Positions 1 to 7,284 of a DNA stretch of 64,000 nucleotides are shown here, piece by piece. The translations under genes were made by a program, and so were the position numbers. Position 1 is the stretch's first letter; each line of letters opens with the position of its first letter. The notes beneath the pieces are model-generated. The model was not told where the DNA came from. It made no database searches and saw only the letters and a list, made by a program, of their open reading frames with translations. Origin of the DNA: Mesorhizobium opportunistum WSM2075 (GTDB lineage Bacteria > Pseudomonadota > Alphaproteobacteria > Rhizobiales > Rhizobiaceae); contig NC_015675.1 of NCBI RefSeq assembly GCF_000176035.2, forward strand, positions 6,080,001 through 6,144,000. The letters are read 5' to 3'.

Positions 1-18
1 CCCGTTTCTGGTTGATTT

Positions 19-39
19 CGGGACGGCTTCACCGTCCCG
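19..39. other. Hairpin after the EhuA-like gene
   Basis: Perfect 8-bp inverted repeat (CGGGACGG / CCGTCCCG) with a 5-nt loop, 11 nt beyond the stop codon of the leftward ABC ATPase gene. No T-run follows it on the minus strand, so it is either a weak terminator or an intercistronic hairpin. Confidence 0.45.
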
Positions 40-49
40 GGCATAACGG

Positions 50-841
50 TCAGACGCGATGTCCGGCCGCGATGATCTTCTTCAGGAAGCCCTGCGTGCG
101 CTCCTGTTTGGGATGGCGGAAAATCTCATCGGGCTTGCCCTCCTCGACTATTCTGCCGCGATCGAAGAACAGCACCCGGTCGGCGAAATCGTGGGCGAAA
201 CCCATTTCGTGCGTAACCAGAAGCATCGTCATGTCGGTCTCGGCGCAGAGCCGCCACAGGACGTTGAGCACCTCCTCGACCAGTTCCGGATCAAGCGCCG
301 ACGTCACTTCGTCGAACAGCATGATCTTCGGCTGCAAAGCGAGCGCGCGGGCGATCGCCACACGCTGCTTCTGGCCGCCGGAGAGTTGTGCCGGCATGGC
401 CTTGGCCTTGTCGGCCATGCCGACCATGTCGAGCAGTTCCATCGCCCGCTTCTCGGCGGCGGCGCGCGGCGTGCCCTTGGTCAGCATCGGTGCCAGCGTC
501 ACATTGTCGATGACGCTCTTGTGCGGAAACAGGTTGAAGAGCTGGAAGACCATGCCGATCTTCTGGCGCATCCGGGTCAGATGCCGTTCGTCGGCGGGCA
601 GCAGCTGACCGTTGCGTTCCATGTGGTAGAGTTGTTCGCCCTCGATCTGGATGTGGCCGCCGTCGATGCGTTCCAGGGTCATCAGGATACGCAGGATCGT
701 CGTCTTGCCCGAGCCGGAGGGCCCGATCAGCGCCAGCTTCTCGCGCGGCATGACCTGCATCGACAGGCCGTCCAGCACCTTGAAGGTGCCGAAGCTCTTC
801 GAAATAGCATCGACCTTGATGATGGGTTTGGATGCGGACAA
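50..841 (-). CDS. ehuA: EhuA-like polar amino acid / ectoine ABC transporter ATPase
   Basis: Cytoplasmic nucleotide-binding subunit (263 aa) of a PAAT-type ABC importer. Walker A GPSGSGKTT is at residues 40-48, signature LSGGQ at 153-157 and Walker B IMLFDE at 173-178. Residues 74-88 (HMERNGQLLPADERH) form an insertion between Walker A and the Q-loop; from memory it closely resembles the HMEKNGKLVPADEAH segment of ectoine/hydroxyectoine EhuA proteins, hence the symbol. The other subunits (EhuB, C, D) are not visible; they would lie left of the window or elsewhere. The gene lies 181 bp downstream of a MocR regulator in the same direction and has its own repeat-rich promoter region. A generic glutamine/cystine-type ATPase is the alternative. 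Confidence 0.72.
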   Translation of the reverse strand: MSASKPIIKVDAISKSFGTFKVLDGLSMQVMPREKLALIGPSGSGKTTILRILMTLERIDGGHIQIEGEQLYHMERNGQLLPADERHLTRMRQKIGMVFQLFNLFPHKSVIDNVTLAPMLTKGTPRAAAEKRAMELLDMVGMADKAKAMPAQLSGGQKQRVAIARALALQPKIMLFDEVTSALDPELVEEVLNVLWRLCAETDMTMLLVTHEMGFAHDFADRVLFFDRGRIVEEGKPDEIFRHPKQERTQGFLKKIIAAGHRV

Positions 842-896
842 ATGAATTTCCCCGTGTTGGAGAAGCCTGTGCCCTTAACGATGCGGAACACGCCAA

Positions 897-941
897 ATCA
901 TGTCAATCGGGAAAATAATATCATGACAATTATTCCGATTG
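897..941 (-). promoter_or_regulatory. Repeat-rich control region of the EhuA-like gene
   Basis: Contains direct repeats ATCATGTCAAT (897-907) and ATCATGACAAT (920-930), 23 bp apart. It also holds an inverted pair of CAATCGG boxes: CAATCGGGAAAATAAT on the plus strand at 904-919 and CAATCGGAATAAT on the minus strand at 941-929. The latter matches 12 of 13 bases of CAATCGAAATAAT at 2441-2453 in the MocR/AsnC gap, which suggests both regions bind the same regulator. Confidence 0.5.
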
Positions 942-1022
942 CGCATGTTTTCCGATCAGTCGCGGCTGATTTTTTGTGCACGTCATCATCCCAAAACGGC
1001 TCGCCCTTCTTGGGCGACGTGC

Positions 1023-2408
1023 TCAGATTGCAAGCAGCAGATGTTCCGGATCGCCAAGCAGCAGCTTTGTGACAACGCCGAGGCCGGCGCGCAGTTCCCC
1101 TTCCGTGGTCGAACCCAGTGAGATACGCACAGCCGGATGCCAGGGCGCATCCGAAATGCGGAAGGATGTACCCGGCGCAATCGCCACGCCTCGCAGCCGC
1201 GCCTGGGCGACAAAGCTTTCCTCGGCCCGATCGGCCGGCAACTCCAGCCAGATGTGCAGCCCGTCATGCCGGGCACGATATTCGACCCCGGCCAGCACTT
1301 CCGCCGCGATGTCCAGCCGCCGCCGCAACGCCGCACGCTGCCAGCGGACGAACTCCATCGCCGTGCCGTCGGCCACCCATTTGGTGGCGATCTCGGCCAC
1401 CAGCGGCGTCGCCATCCAGTTCGACACCAGATGCCGGTTGGCGACGGCGGCGACATAGCGGTCGGGCGCGGCGAGATAGCCGATGCGCAGGCCGGGCACC
1501 ACGATCTTGGTGAAGGACGTGACGTAGAGCGTGCGCTCCGGGGCGAAAGCAGCGACCGGCGGCGGCCGATCCTCGACCAGGGGACCCAGCACATCGTTCT
1601 CGATGATGGCGATGTCGTGCTTGCGGGCGACCGCCGCGATCTCTTCGCGCCGCCGCGCGTCCATCAGGGTCGCCGTCGGGTTGATCACCGAGGGCTGCAC
1701 GAACACCGCGCGGATGTCGGAGAGCCGACAGGCTTCGTCCAGCGCTTCGGGAATCAGGCCATTGCCGTCGATGGGCAGGCCTTCGAGGTTGAAGCCGAGA
1801 TACCGGGCCAGCGGCACCAGTGTGTGGTGGCCGATCGCCTCCGTGGCAACCGTCGAGCCCGGCGGCGCAACGCTCATCAGCGCCACGGTCATGCCGGCGG
1901 TGGCGCCATTGGTCAGGCTGATGTTCTGCGGCGAGACATCGAGGCCGCATAGCTTCAGCCATTCGACCGCCACCGCACGGTGACGTGGAAACACCATGTT
2001 GGGCCGGAACGACAGTGCCGAACTCGACGGCAGGTTCTCGGCCAGCCAGCCCAGTGCCTGCTTCAGCCGTTCCAGATGCATCGGCTCGCAGACCGGCTTC
2101 AGGATCGAGAGGTCGATGACCTCGCCGAGGCGTTCGGGCAGATAGGGCGGCTCCGGCTCGCGGCGTTGCGTCTGGACGAAACTGCCGCGGCCGATCTCGC
2201 CCGAAATCAGGCCGCGCCGGATCAATTCCTCATAGGCGCGGCTGACCGTCTGCACCGAGAGTTTCAGATCGTCGGCGAGCCGGCGATGAGTCGGCAGACG
2301 GGCGCCATTGGCCAGGCGCCCGTCATGAATGGCGCGCGCGAACTGGTCGGCCAGCGACTGATAGGCCGGCCGCCGGATGAGAGCGGGATCGGGTTGCCAC
2401 AATGTCAT
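1023..2408 (-). CDS. MocR/GabR-type PLP-dependent transcriptional regulator (EnuR-like)
   Basis: A 461-aa chimera of an N-terminal GntR winged helix (about residues 10-78, LPTHRRLADDLKLSVQTVSR) and a fold-type I aminotransferase domain (about 110-461). The PLP lysine is probably K301 in SFTKIVVPGLRIG; the ectoine regulator EnuR uses Lys302 at the equivalent place. MocR proteins use the aminotransferase domain as an effector sensor. The gene diverges from an AsnC regulator and sits upstream of the EhuA-like gene, the same regulator pair found around ectoine-utilisation genes. An 8-bp direct repeat 22 bp apart lies just before its start codon. Other MocR targets (GABA, taurine, PLP) cannot be excluded. 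Confidence 0.8.
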   Translation of the reverse strand: MTLWQPDPALIRRPAYQSLADQFARAIHDGRLANGARLPTHRRLADDLKLSVQTVSRAYEELIRRGLISGEIGRGSFVQTQRREPEPPYLPERLGEVIDLSILKPVCEPMHLERLKQALGWLAENLPSSSALSFRPNMVFPRHRAVAVEWLKLCGLDVSPQNISLTNGATAGMTVALMSVAPPGSTVATEAIGHHTLVPLARYLGFNLEGLPIDGNGLIPEALDEACRLSDIRAVFVQPSVINPTATLMDARRREEIAAVARKHDIAIIENDVLGPLVEDRPPPVAAFAPERTLYVTSFTKIVVPGLRIGYLAAPDRYVAAVANRHLVSNWMATPLVAEIATKWVADGTAMEFVRWQRAALRRRLDIAAEVLAGVEYRARHDGLHIWLELPADRAEESFVAQARLRGVAIAPGTSFRISDAPWHPAVRISLGSTTEGELRAGLGVVTKLLLGDPEHLLLAI

Positions 2409-2420
2409 GACTTATTAGAG

Positions 2421-2453
2421 ATCGAAATCAGTGCAATTGACAATCGAAATAAT
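2421..2453. promoter_or_regulatory. Direct-repeat operator in the MocR/AsnC gap
   Basis: ATCGAAAT occurs at 2421-2428 and again at 2443-2450, 22 bp apart (two helical turns). Direct repeats are the usual operator form for MocR/GabR proteins. The second copy is part of CAATCGAAATAAT (2441-2453), also found near the EhuA-like promoter. A TTGACA hexamer at 2437-2442, reading toward the AsnC gene, overlaps it. Confidence 0.5.
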
Positions 2454-2491
2454 GCGCCGGCATGGTACTGGCGACCAAAAAGTGGGCCGTG

Positions 2492-2983
2492 ATGACTGCT
2501 GCGAAACTCGACGCGATCGATCTCAAAATCCTCGACGCCATCCAGCGCGACGGCCGTATCACCAAGCTGGCGCTGGCCGAGCAGGTCGGCCTGTCGCCCA
2601 CGCCATGCTGGATGCGGTTGCGCAAGCTGGAGAAGGCGGGCATCGTCTCCGGTTACCATGCCCGGATCGCCATGCGTGTCGTGGCGCCAGTCGCGACCGT
2701 GCTGATGGAGGTGACGCTGGCCAGCCATCGCCAGGCCGATTTCGACCGCTTCGAACGCGTCGTCCGTGACATCCCCGAGATCGTTGCCTGCTGGTCGGTG
2801 GGCGGCGGTGTCGACTACGTGCTGAAGGTGATGGCGCGCGACATCGACGCCTATCAGCGGCTGGTCGATGGCCTGCTCGATCGCGAGATCGGCATCGACC
2901 GCTACTTCACCTACATTGTCATCAAGACGGTGAAGGACGAGATAGCGCTTCCGATAGCCGACCTTTTGCCGGCATCGCCGTAG
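2492..2983 (+). CDS. Lrp/AsnC family transcriptional regulator
   Basis: 163-aa regulator with an N-terminal helix-turn-helix (LDAIDLKILDAIQRDGRITK through SPTPCWMRLRKLE, about residues 5-50) and a C-terminal RAM/ligand-binding domain (about 70-150). I chose the ATG at 2492 (MTAAKLDAID) because family members start just before this helix; an in-frame ATG at 2462 would add ten residues. It diverges from the MocR gene and precedes the dehydrogenase/aminotransferase genes it probably controls, as asnC does in ectoine-degradation loci. A palindrome at 3014-3032 lies between it and the next gene. Confidence 0.88.
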   Translation: MTAAKLDAIDLKILDAIQRDGRITKLALAEQVGLSPTPCWMRLRKLEKAGIVSGYHARIAMRVVAPVATVLMEVTLASHRQADFDRFERVVRDIPEIVACWSVGGGVDYVLKVMARDIDAYQRLVDGLLDREIGIDRYFTYIVIKTVKDEIALPIADLLPASP

Positions 2984-3013
2984 CGCGGAGAGATCGTCTG
3001 CCTGACCGCCGCA

Positions 3014-3032
3014 ATAGAGAGACTCTCTCTAT
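3014..3032. promoter_or_regulatory. Perfect 9-bp-arm palindrome before the semialdehyde dehydrogenase gene
   Basis: ATAGAGAGACTCTCTCTAT has 9-bp arms around a single C and lies 81 bp upstream of the dehydrogenase start. It is too compact to fold well as RNA, which favours a protein-binding site, possibly for the adjacent AsnC or MocR regulator. Confidence 0.5.
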
Positions 3033-3112
3033 CAGCGTGCATCCAAACAGCCTCTCTGTCTGGCCGCGATGGATAATCTCCCCGCATCAGACCGAACCGG
3101 GAGGCTTCGACC

Positions 3113-4606
3113 ATGTCCGCGCATTTTGCCCGCTCGCATCGCCATGAAGCGCTCGACCGCCTTGCCGATCGCCGGCTGCTGCGCGAGCTCGCCTATGTCG
3201 ACGGCCACTGGACGGCAAGCGAGGCCGCTGAAAGCTTTGAAGTCACCGATCCGGCCACCGGCGCCACCGTCGCCTTCGTGGCCGCGCTCGACGCGCGCCA
3301 GACGACAAAAGCGATCGATGCCGCGGCGCGCGTCTTTCCGGCCTGGCGGTCGCTGCTGCCGCAAGAGCGCTCGAAAATCCTGCGGAAATGGTTCGAGCTG
3401 ATCATCGCCGCGAAAGACGATCTTGCCCTGCTGATGACGCTGGAACAGGGCAAGCCGCTGCGGGAGTCGATTGGTGAAATCGACTATGCCGCCTCCTTCG
3501 TCGAGTGGTACGCCGAGGAAGCAAAACGCCTCAACGCGGAAAGCGTCACCAGCCATCTGCCGAACGCGGAAATGATGGTGCGGCGCGAACCGCTTGGCGT
3601 CGTCGGTGTCGTCACGCCGTGGAATTTTCCATCGGCCATGCTGACCCGCAAGGCGGCGGCGGCACTGGCCGCCGGCTGCACAATCGTTGCGCATCCGTCC
3701 TCGGAGACGCCGCTGTCGGCGCTGGGGCTGGCGGAACTCGGCGAGCGCGCCGGTCTGCCTGCCGGCGTCTTCAACATCATCACCGGCAAGGCCGCGACGA
3801 TTGTCGGCCGCATGTGCGAGGATCCGCGCGTTCGCGCCATGAGCTTCACCGGTTCGACCGAAATCGGCAGGCTGATCGCCGCGCAGAGTGCGCCGACGAT
3901 GAAGCGGCTGGTGATGGAGCTTGGCGGCCACGCACCGCTGATCGTCTTTGCCGATGCCGATCTGGACAAGGCGGTGAGCATCGCCATCGACGCCAAATTC
4001 GCCACTTCGGGCCAGGATTGCCTGGCCGCCAACCGCATCTATGTCCAGCGCCCGATCCATGATCGCTTCTGCGCCGCCTTCGCCAGCCGCATCGAAGCAT
4101 TGCGGACCGGTAACGGCCTTATGCAGGAAACCGACATCGGGCCGCTGATGCATGAGCGCGCCGTCACCAAGGTCGAGGAGCAGGTCGCCGATGCCATCGC
4201 CCACGGCGCGCGCTGCCTCGTCGGCGGCAAGCGGCATCAGGCCGGGCCGCTGTTCTACCAGCCGACATTGCTGGCCGATGTGCCCGACGAGGCGCTGATC
4301 ATGCGCGAGGAAACCTTTGGCCCGGTTGCCGCAATCACACCTTTCGACAGCGAGGGCGAGGTGATCGCCCGCGCCAATGCCACCGAGTACGGTCTCGTCG
4401 CCTATGTCGTGACCGAGAACGGCGCCCGCCAGCAGCGTCTCGGCCGTGCCCTCGACTACGGCATGGTCGCCGTCAACCGCGTCAAGATTACCGGCGCGCC
4501 GATCCCGTTCGGCGGCGTCAAGCAGTCCGGTATCGGCCGCGAAGGCTCGCGCCATGGCCTCGAAGCTTTCACCGATCTCAAATATCTCTGCCTCGATGTA
4601 GCCTAA
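3113..4606 (+). CDS. NAD(P)-dependent semialdehyde dehydrogenase (SSADH-like, Ssd-like)
   Basis: 497-aa aldehyde dehydrogenase. The NAD-binding region has PWNFPSAMLTRK and FTGSTEIGR; the general base lies in MELGGHAP and the catalytic cysteine in TSGQDCLAANR. It most resembles succinate-semialdehyde dehydrogenase (GabD) and would oxidise a C4 or similar semialdehyde to the acid. GGGAGG lies 8 nt before the ATG. The next gene, 39 nt on, is an omega-aminotransferase that could supply its aldehyde. In ectoine catabolism the matching Ssd oxidises aspartate semialdehyde; the sequence does not separate these substrates. Confidence 0.85.
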   Translation: MSAHFARSHRHEALDRLADRRLLRELAYVDGHWTASEAAESFEVTDPATGATVAFVAALDARQTTKAIDAAARVFPAWRSLLPQERSKILRKWFELIIAAKDDLALLMTLEQGKPLRESIGEIDYAASFVEWYAEEAKRLNAESVTSHLPNAEMMVRREPLGVVGVVTPWNFPSAMLTRKAAAALAAGCTIVAHPSSETPLSALGLAELGERAGLPAGVFNIITGKAATIVGRMCEDPRVRAMSFTGSTEIGRLIAAQSAPTMKRLVMELGGHAPLIVFADADLDKAVSIAIDAKFATSGQDCLAANRIYVQRPIHDRFCAAFASRIEALRTGNGLMQETDIGPLMHERAVTKVEEQVADAIAHGARCLVGGKRHQAGPLFYQPTLLADVPDEALIMREETFGPVAAITPFDSEGEVIARANATEYGLVAYVVTENGARQQRLGRALDYGMVAVNRVKITGAPIPFGGVKQSGIGREGSRHGLEAFTDLKYLCLDVA

Positions 4607-4645
4607 GCTGCATCGGAATCGCCCTTTTCGTCAGGAGTCAAAAAA

Positions 4646-6025
4646 ATGCTCGACCAGTCCAACGAACTCGCCGCCTGGGATCGCGACCACTTCTTCCATC
4701 CCTCGACGCATATGGGCACGCACGCGCGGGGCGAGAGCCCGACCCGCATCATGGCCGGCGGTGAAGGCGTTACCGTCTGGGACAACAATGGCAGGAAGAG
4801 CATCGACGCCTTCGCCGGTCTCTATTGCGTCAATGTCGGCTATGGCCGGCAGAAGATCGCCGACGCCATCGCCACTCAGGCGAAGAACCTTGCCTATTAC
4901 CACGCCTATGTCGGGCACGGCACCGAGGCTTCGATCACATTGGCCAAGATGATCATCGACCGCGCGCCGAAGGGCATGTCGAGGGTCTATTTCGGCCTCT
5001 CCGGTTCGGATGCCAACGAAACCAACATCAAGCTGATCTGGTACTACAACAACGTGCTCGGGCGCCCCGAAAAGAAGAAGATCATCTCGCGCTGGCGTGG
5101 CTATCACGGCTCGGGCGTGATGACCGGATCGCTGACCGGGCTCGATCTCTTCCACAACGCCTTCGACCTGCCACGCGCGCCGATCCTGCACACCGAGGCG
5201 CCCTATTACTTCCGCCGCGCCGACCGCTCGATGAGCGAGGAGCAGTTCTCGCAACATTGCGCCGACAAGCTCGAGGAGATGATCCTGGCCGAAGGCCCCG
5301 AGACCGTCGCCGCCTTCATCGGCGAGCCGATCCTCGGCACCGGCGGCATCGTGCCGCCGCCCGCCGGCTATTGGGAAAAGATCCAGGCGGTGCTGAAGAA
5401 GTACGACGTGCTTCTGGTCGCCGATGAAGTGGTGACGGGCTTCGGCCGGCTGGGCAGCATGTTCGGCTCCGACCATTACGGCATCAAGCCCGACCTGATC
5501 ACCATCGCCAAGGGCCTGACCTCGGCGTATGCGCCGCTGTCGGGCGTCATCGTCGCCGACAAGATGTGGCAGGTGCTGGTGCAGGGTTCCGACAAGCTCG
5601 GCTCGCTCGGCCATGGCTGGACCTATTCGGCGCATCCGATCTGCGTTGCCGCCGGCGTCGCCAATCTCGAACTGATCGACGAAATGGATCTGGTGACGAA
5701 TGCCCGCGAGACCGGTGCCTATTTCCGTGCCGAACTGGCGAAGGCCGTCGGCGGCCACAAAAATGTCGGCGACGTGCGCGGCGACGGCATGCTGGCGGCG
5801 GTCGAGTTCGTCGCCGACAAGGACGATCGGGTGTTCTTCGACGCCTCGCAGAAGATCGGTCCGCAGGTGGCAACGGCACTTGCCGCCAGCGGTGTTATCG
5901 GCCGTGCGATGCCACAAGGCGATATTCTCGGCTTCGCGCCGCCGCTCTGCCTGACCCGCGAAGAAGCCGACATCGTCGTCTCCAGGACCGCCGATGCGGT
6001 GAACAGCGTCTTTGCCAATCTCTGA
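4646..6025 (+). CDS. Class III omega-aminotransferase (Atf-like)
   Basis: 459-aa PLP enzyme of the class III family. SGSDANETNIKL contacts the cofactor phosphate, the PLP-contacting Asp lies in LLVADEVVTGFGRLG, and the probable Schiff-base lysine is in ITIAKGLTSAYAPLS. Such enzymes move the terminal amino group of diamines or omega-amino acids to pyruvate or 2-oxoglutarate. Placed directly after a semialdehyde dehydrogenase, it probably makes that enzyme's substrate. Ectoine loci carry a comparable aminotransferase for 2,4-diaminobutyrate; polyamine or beta-alanine/GABA substrates are the alternatives. AGGAG lies 7 nt upstream of the start. Confidence 0.85.
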   Translation: MLDQSNELAAWDRDHFFHPSTHMGTHARGESPTRIMAGGEGVTVWDNNGRKSIDAFAGLYCVNVGYGRQKIADAIATQAKNLAYYHAYVGHGTEASITLAKMIIDRAPKGMSRVYFGLSGSDANETNIKLIWYYNNVLGRPEKKKIISRWRGYHGSGVMTGSLTGLDLFHNAFDLPRAPILHTEAPYYFRRADRSMSEEQFSQHCADKLEEMILAEGPETVAAFIGEPILGTGGIVPPPAGYWEKIQAVLKKYDVLLVADEVVTGFGRLGSMFGSDHYGIKPDLITIAKGLTSAYAPLSGVIVADKMWQVLVQGSDKLGSLGHGWTYSAHPICVAAGVANLELIDEMDLVTNARETGAYFRAELAKAVGGHKNVGDVRGDGMLAAVEFVADKDDRVFFDASQKIGPQVATALAASGVIGRAMPQGDILGFAPPLCLTREEADIVVSRTADAVNSVFANL

Positions 6026-6033
6026 AATCGACC

Positions 6034-7137
6034 ATGAATGCCATGACCAGAACCCTTCCCGCCACCATGGCCGCCGTGCTGCTCACCGGGCACGGCGGAC
6101 CGGAAAAGCTCGTCTACCGCACCGATGTGAAAGTGCCCGCGCCCGCCCCCGGCGAAGTGCTGGTGAAAGTCAGCGCTTGCGGGATGAACAACACCGATGT
6201 GTGGGGGCGCCAGGGCGCCTATGGCACCGAAGAGGACGCCGCCGCCGTGTCGACCTGGCGGCGCCAGGGCAACACGCTGACCTTTCCGCGCGTCCAGGGC
6301 ACCGACACGGTGGGCATCATCGCCGCCGTCGGCGAAGGCGTCTCGCCGGATCGTATCGGCGAACGGGTGATGGTCGATTTCTCCATCTACAACCGCGACG
6401 ACGATTCGCTGGCCGACATCGACTATATGGGGCACGGTCGCGATGGCGGTTACGCCGAGTACCAGACCGTGCCGGCCGAAAATGCGCATGTCGTCGATAC
6501 GGAGATGAGCGATGTCGAACTCGCCACCTTCTGCTGCGCCTATCTCACCGGCGAACAGATGCTGGAACGCGCCGACCTGAAAGCCGGCGAGCGCGTGCTG
6601 GTCACGGGCGCCTCGGGCGGCGTCGGCTCCGGCATCGTGCAGTTGGCACGGGCGCGCGGCGCCATCCCCTATGCCGTCGTCGGCAAAGGCAAGGAGCAGG
6701 CGGTGCGCGACATCGGCGCCGAGGCTGTCATCACCCGTGGCATTGCCGACCTGCCGCAAGCCGTGTACGCGGCAACCGGCGGCAAGCCGATCGACGTGGT
6801 CGCCGACCTCGTCGGCGGCGCGATCTTCAACGACCTGCTGCGCATCCTGAGGCCCGAGGGCCGCTACACCACCGCGGGCGCGATCGCCGGTCCGGTCGTG
6901 CAGCTCGATCTCAGGACCATGTACCTCAAGCAGCTGCAACTGCACGGCTCGAGCCAGGGCACGCGCGCCGATTTTCGCCGCATCGTCGGATATATCGAGG
7001 CGAAAAAAATCCGGCCGCTGGTCGGCGGCGTCTACAGGCTGTCGGATTTCCATCGCGCGCAGGCCGATTTCATCGCCAAGGATTTCGTCGGCAAGCTGGT
7101 GGTGGTGCCCGATGCAGTCGTGGAGCGATCGGCGTAG
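6034..7137 (+). CDS. Medium-chain zinc-independent reductase (quinone oxidoreductase-like)
   Basis: 367-aa MDR-superfamily oxidoreductase with a GroES-like N-terminal half and a Rossmann domain marked by VTGASGGVGSGIVQLA. The zinc-ligand pattern of alcohol dehydrogenases is not evident, so it is likely an NADPH-dependent quinone/enoyl reductase type. It starts 8 nt after the aminotransferase stop and is probably cotranscribed with it. In-frame ATGs at 6043 and 6067 are alternative starts. Its role in the pathway is not evident. Confidence 0.75.
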   Translation: MNAMTRTLPATMAAVLLTGHGGPEKLVYRTDVKVPAPAPGEVLVKVSACGMNNTDVWGRQGAYGTEEDAAAVSTWRRQGNTLTFPRVQGTDTVGIIAAVGEGVSPDRIGERVMVDFSIYNRDDDSLADIDYMGHGRDGGYAEYQTVPAENAHVVDTEMSDVELATFCCAYLTGEQMLERADLKAGERVLVTGASGGVGSGIVQLARARGAIPYAVVGKGKEQAVRDIGAEAVITRGIADLPQAVYAATGGKPIDVVADLVGGAIFNDLLRILRPEGRYTTAGAIAGPVVQLDLRTMYLKQLQLHGSSQGTRADFRRIVGYIEAKKIRPLVGGVYRLSDFHRAQADFIAKDFVGKLVVVPDAVVERSA

Positions 7138-7284
7138 TTCCGGAAATCCAGGCATCCTCGCTTCTGCCGTCCTCCCACCGCTGCCATAGCGGGAACGGCT
7201 TGCAGTCCAGCCTGCAAGCCGTCACAAACAGTGACGCCCGCCGCGCCGCTGGTCCGGGCCTCCGGTCACAGGATACAGGCGAGA

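Noticed and set aside
19..39. Rho-independent terminator after the EhuA-like gene
   Set aside because: The stem is good but no T-run follows in the direction of transcription, so I listed it only as a hairpin.
3032..4555. Long open frame on the minus strand opposite the semialdehyde dehydrogenase
   Set aside because: High-GC codon bias leaves the antisense frame open; the translation lacks any recognisable domain, while the plus strand encodes a complete ALDH. Similar antisense frames at 4631-5917, 27263-29581 and 45493-47547 were dropped for the same reason.
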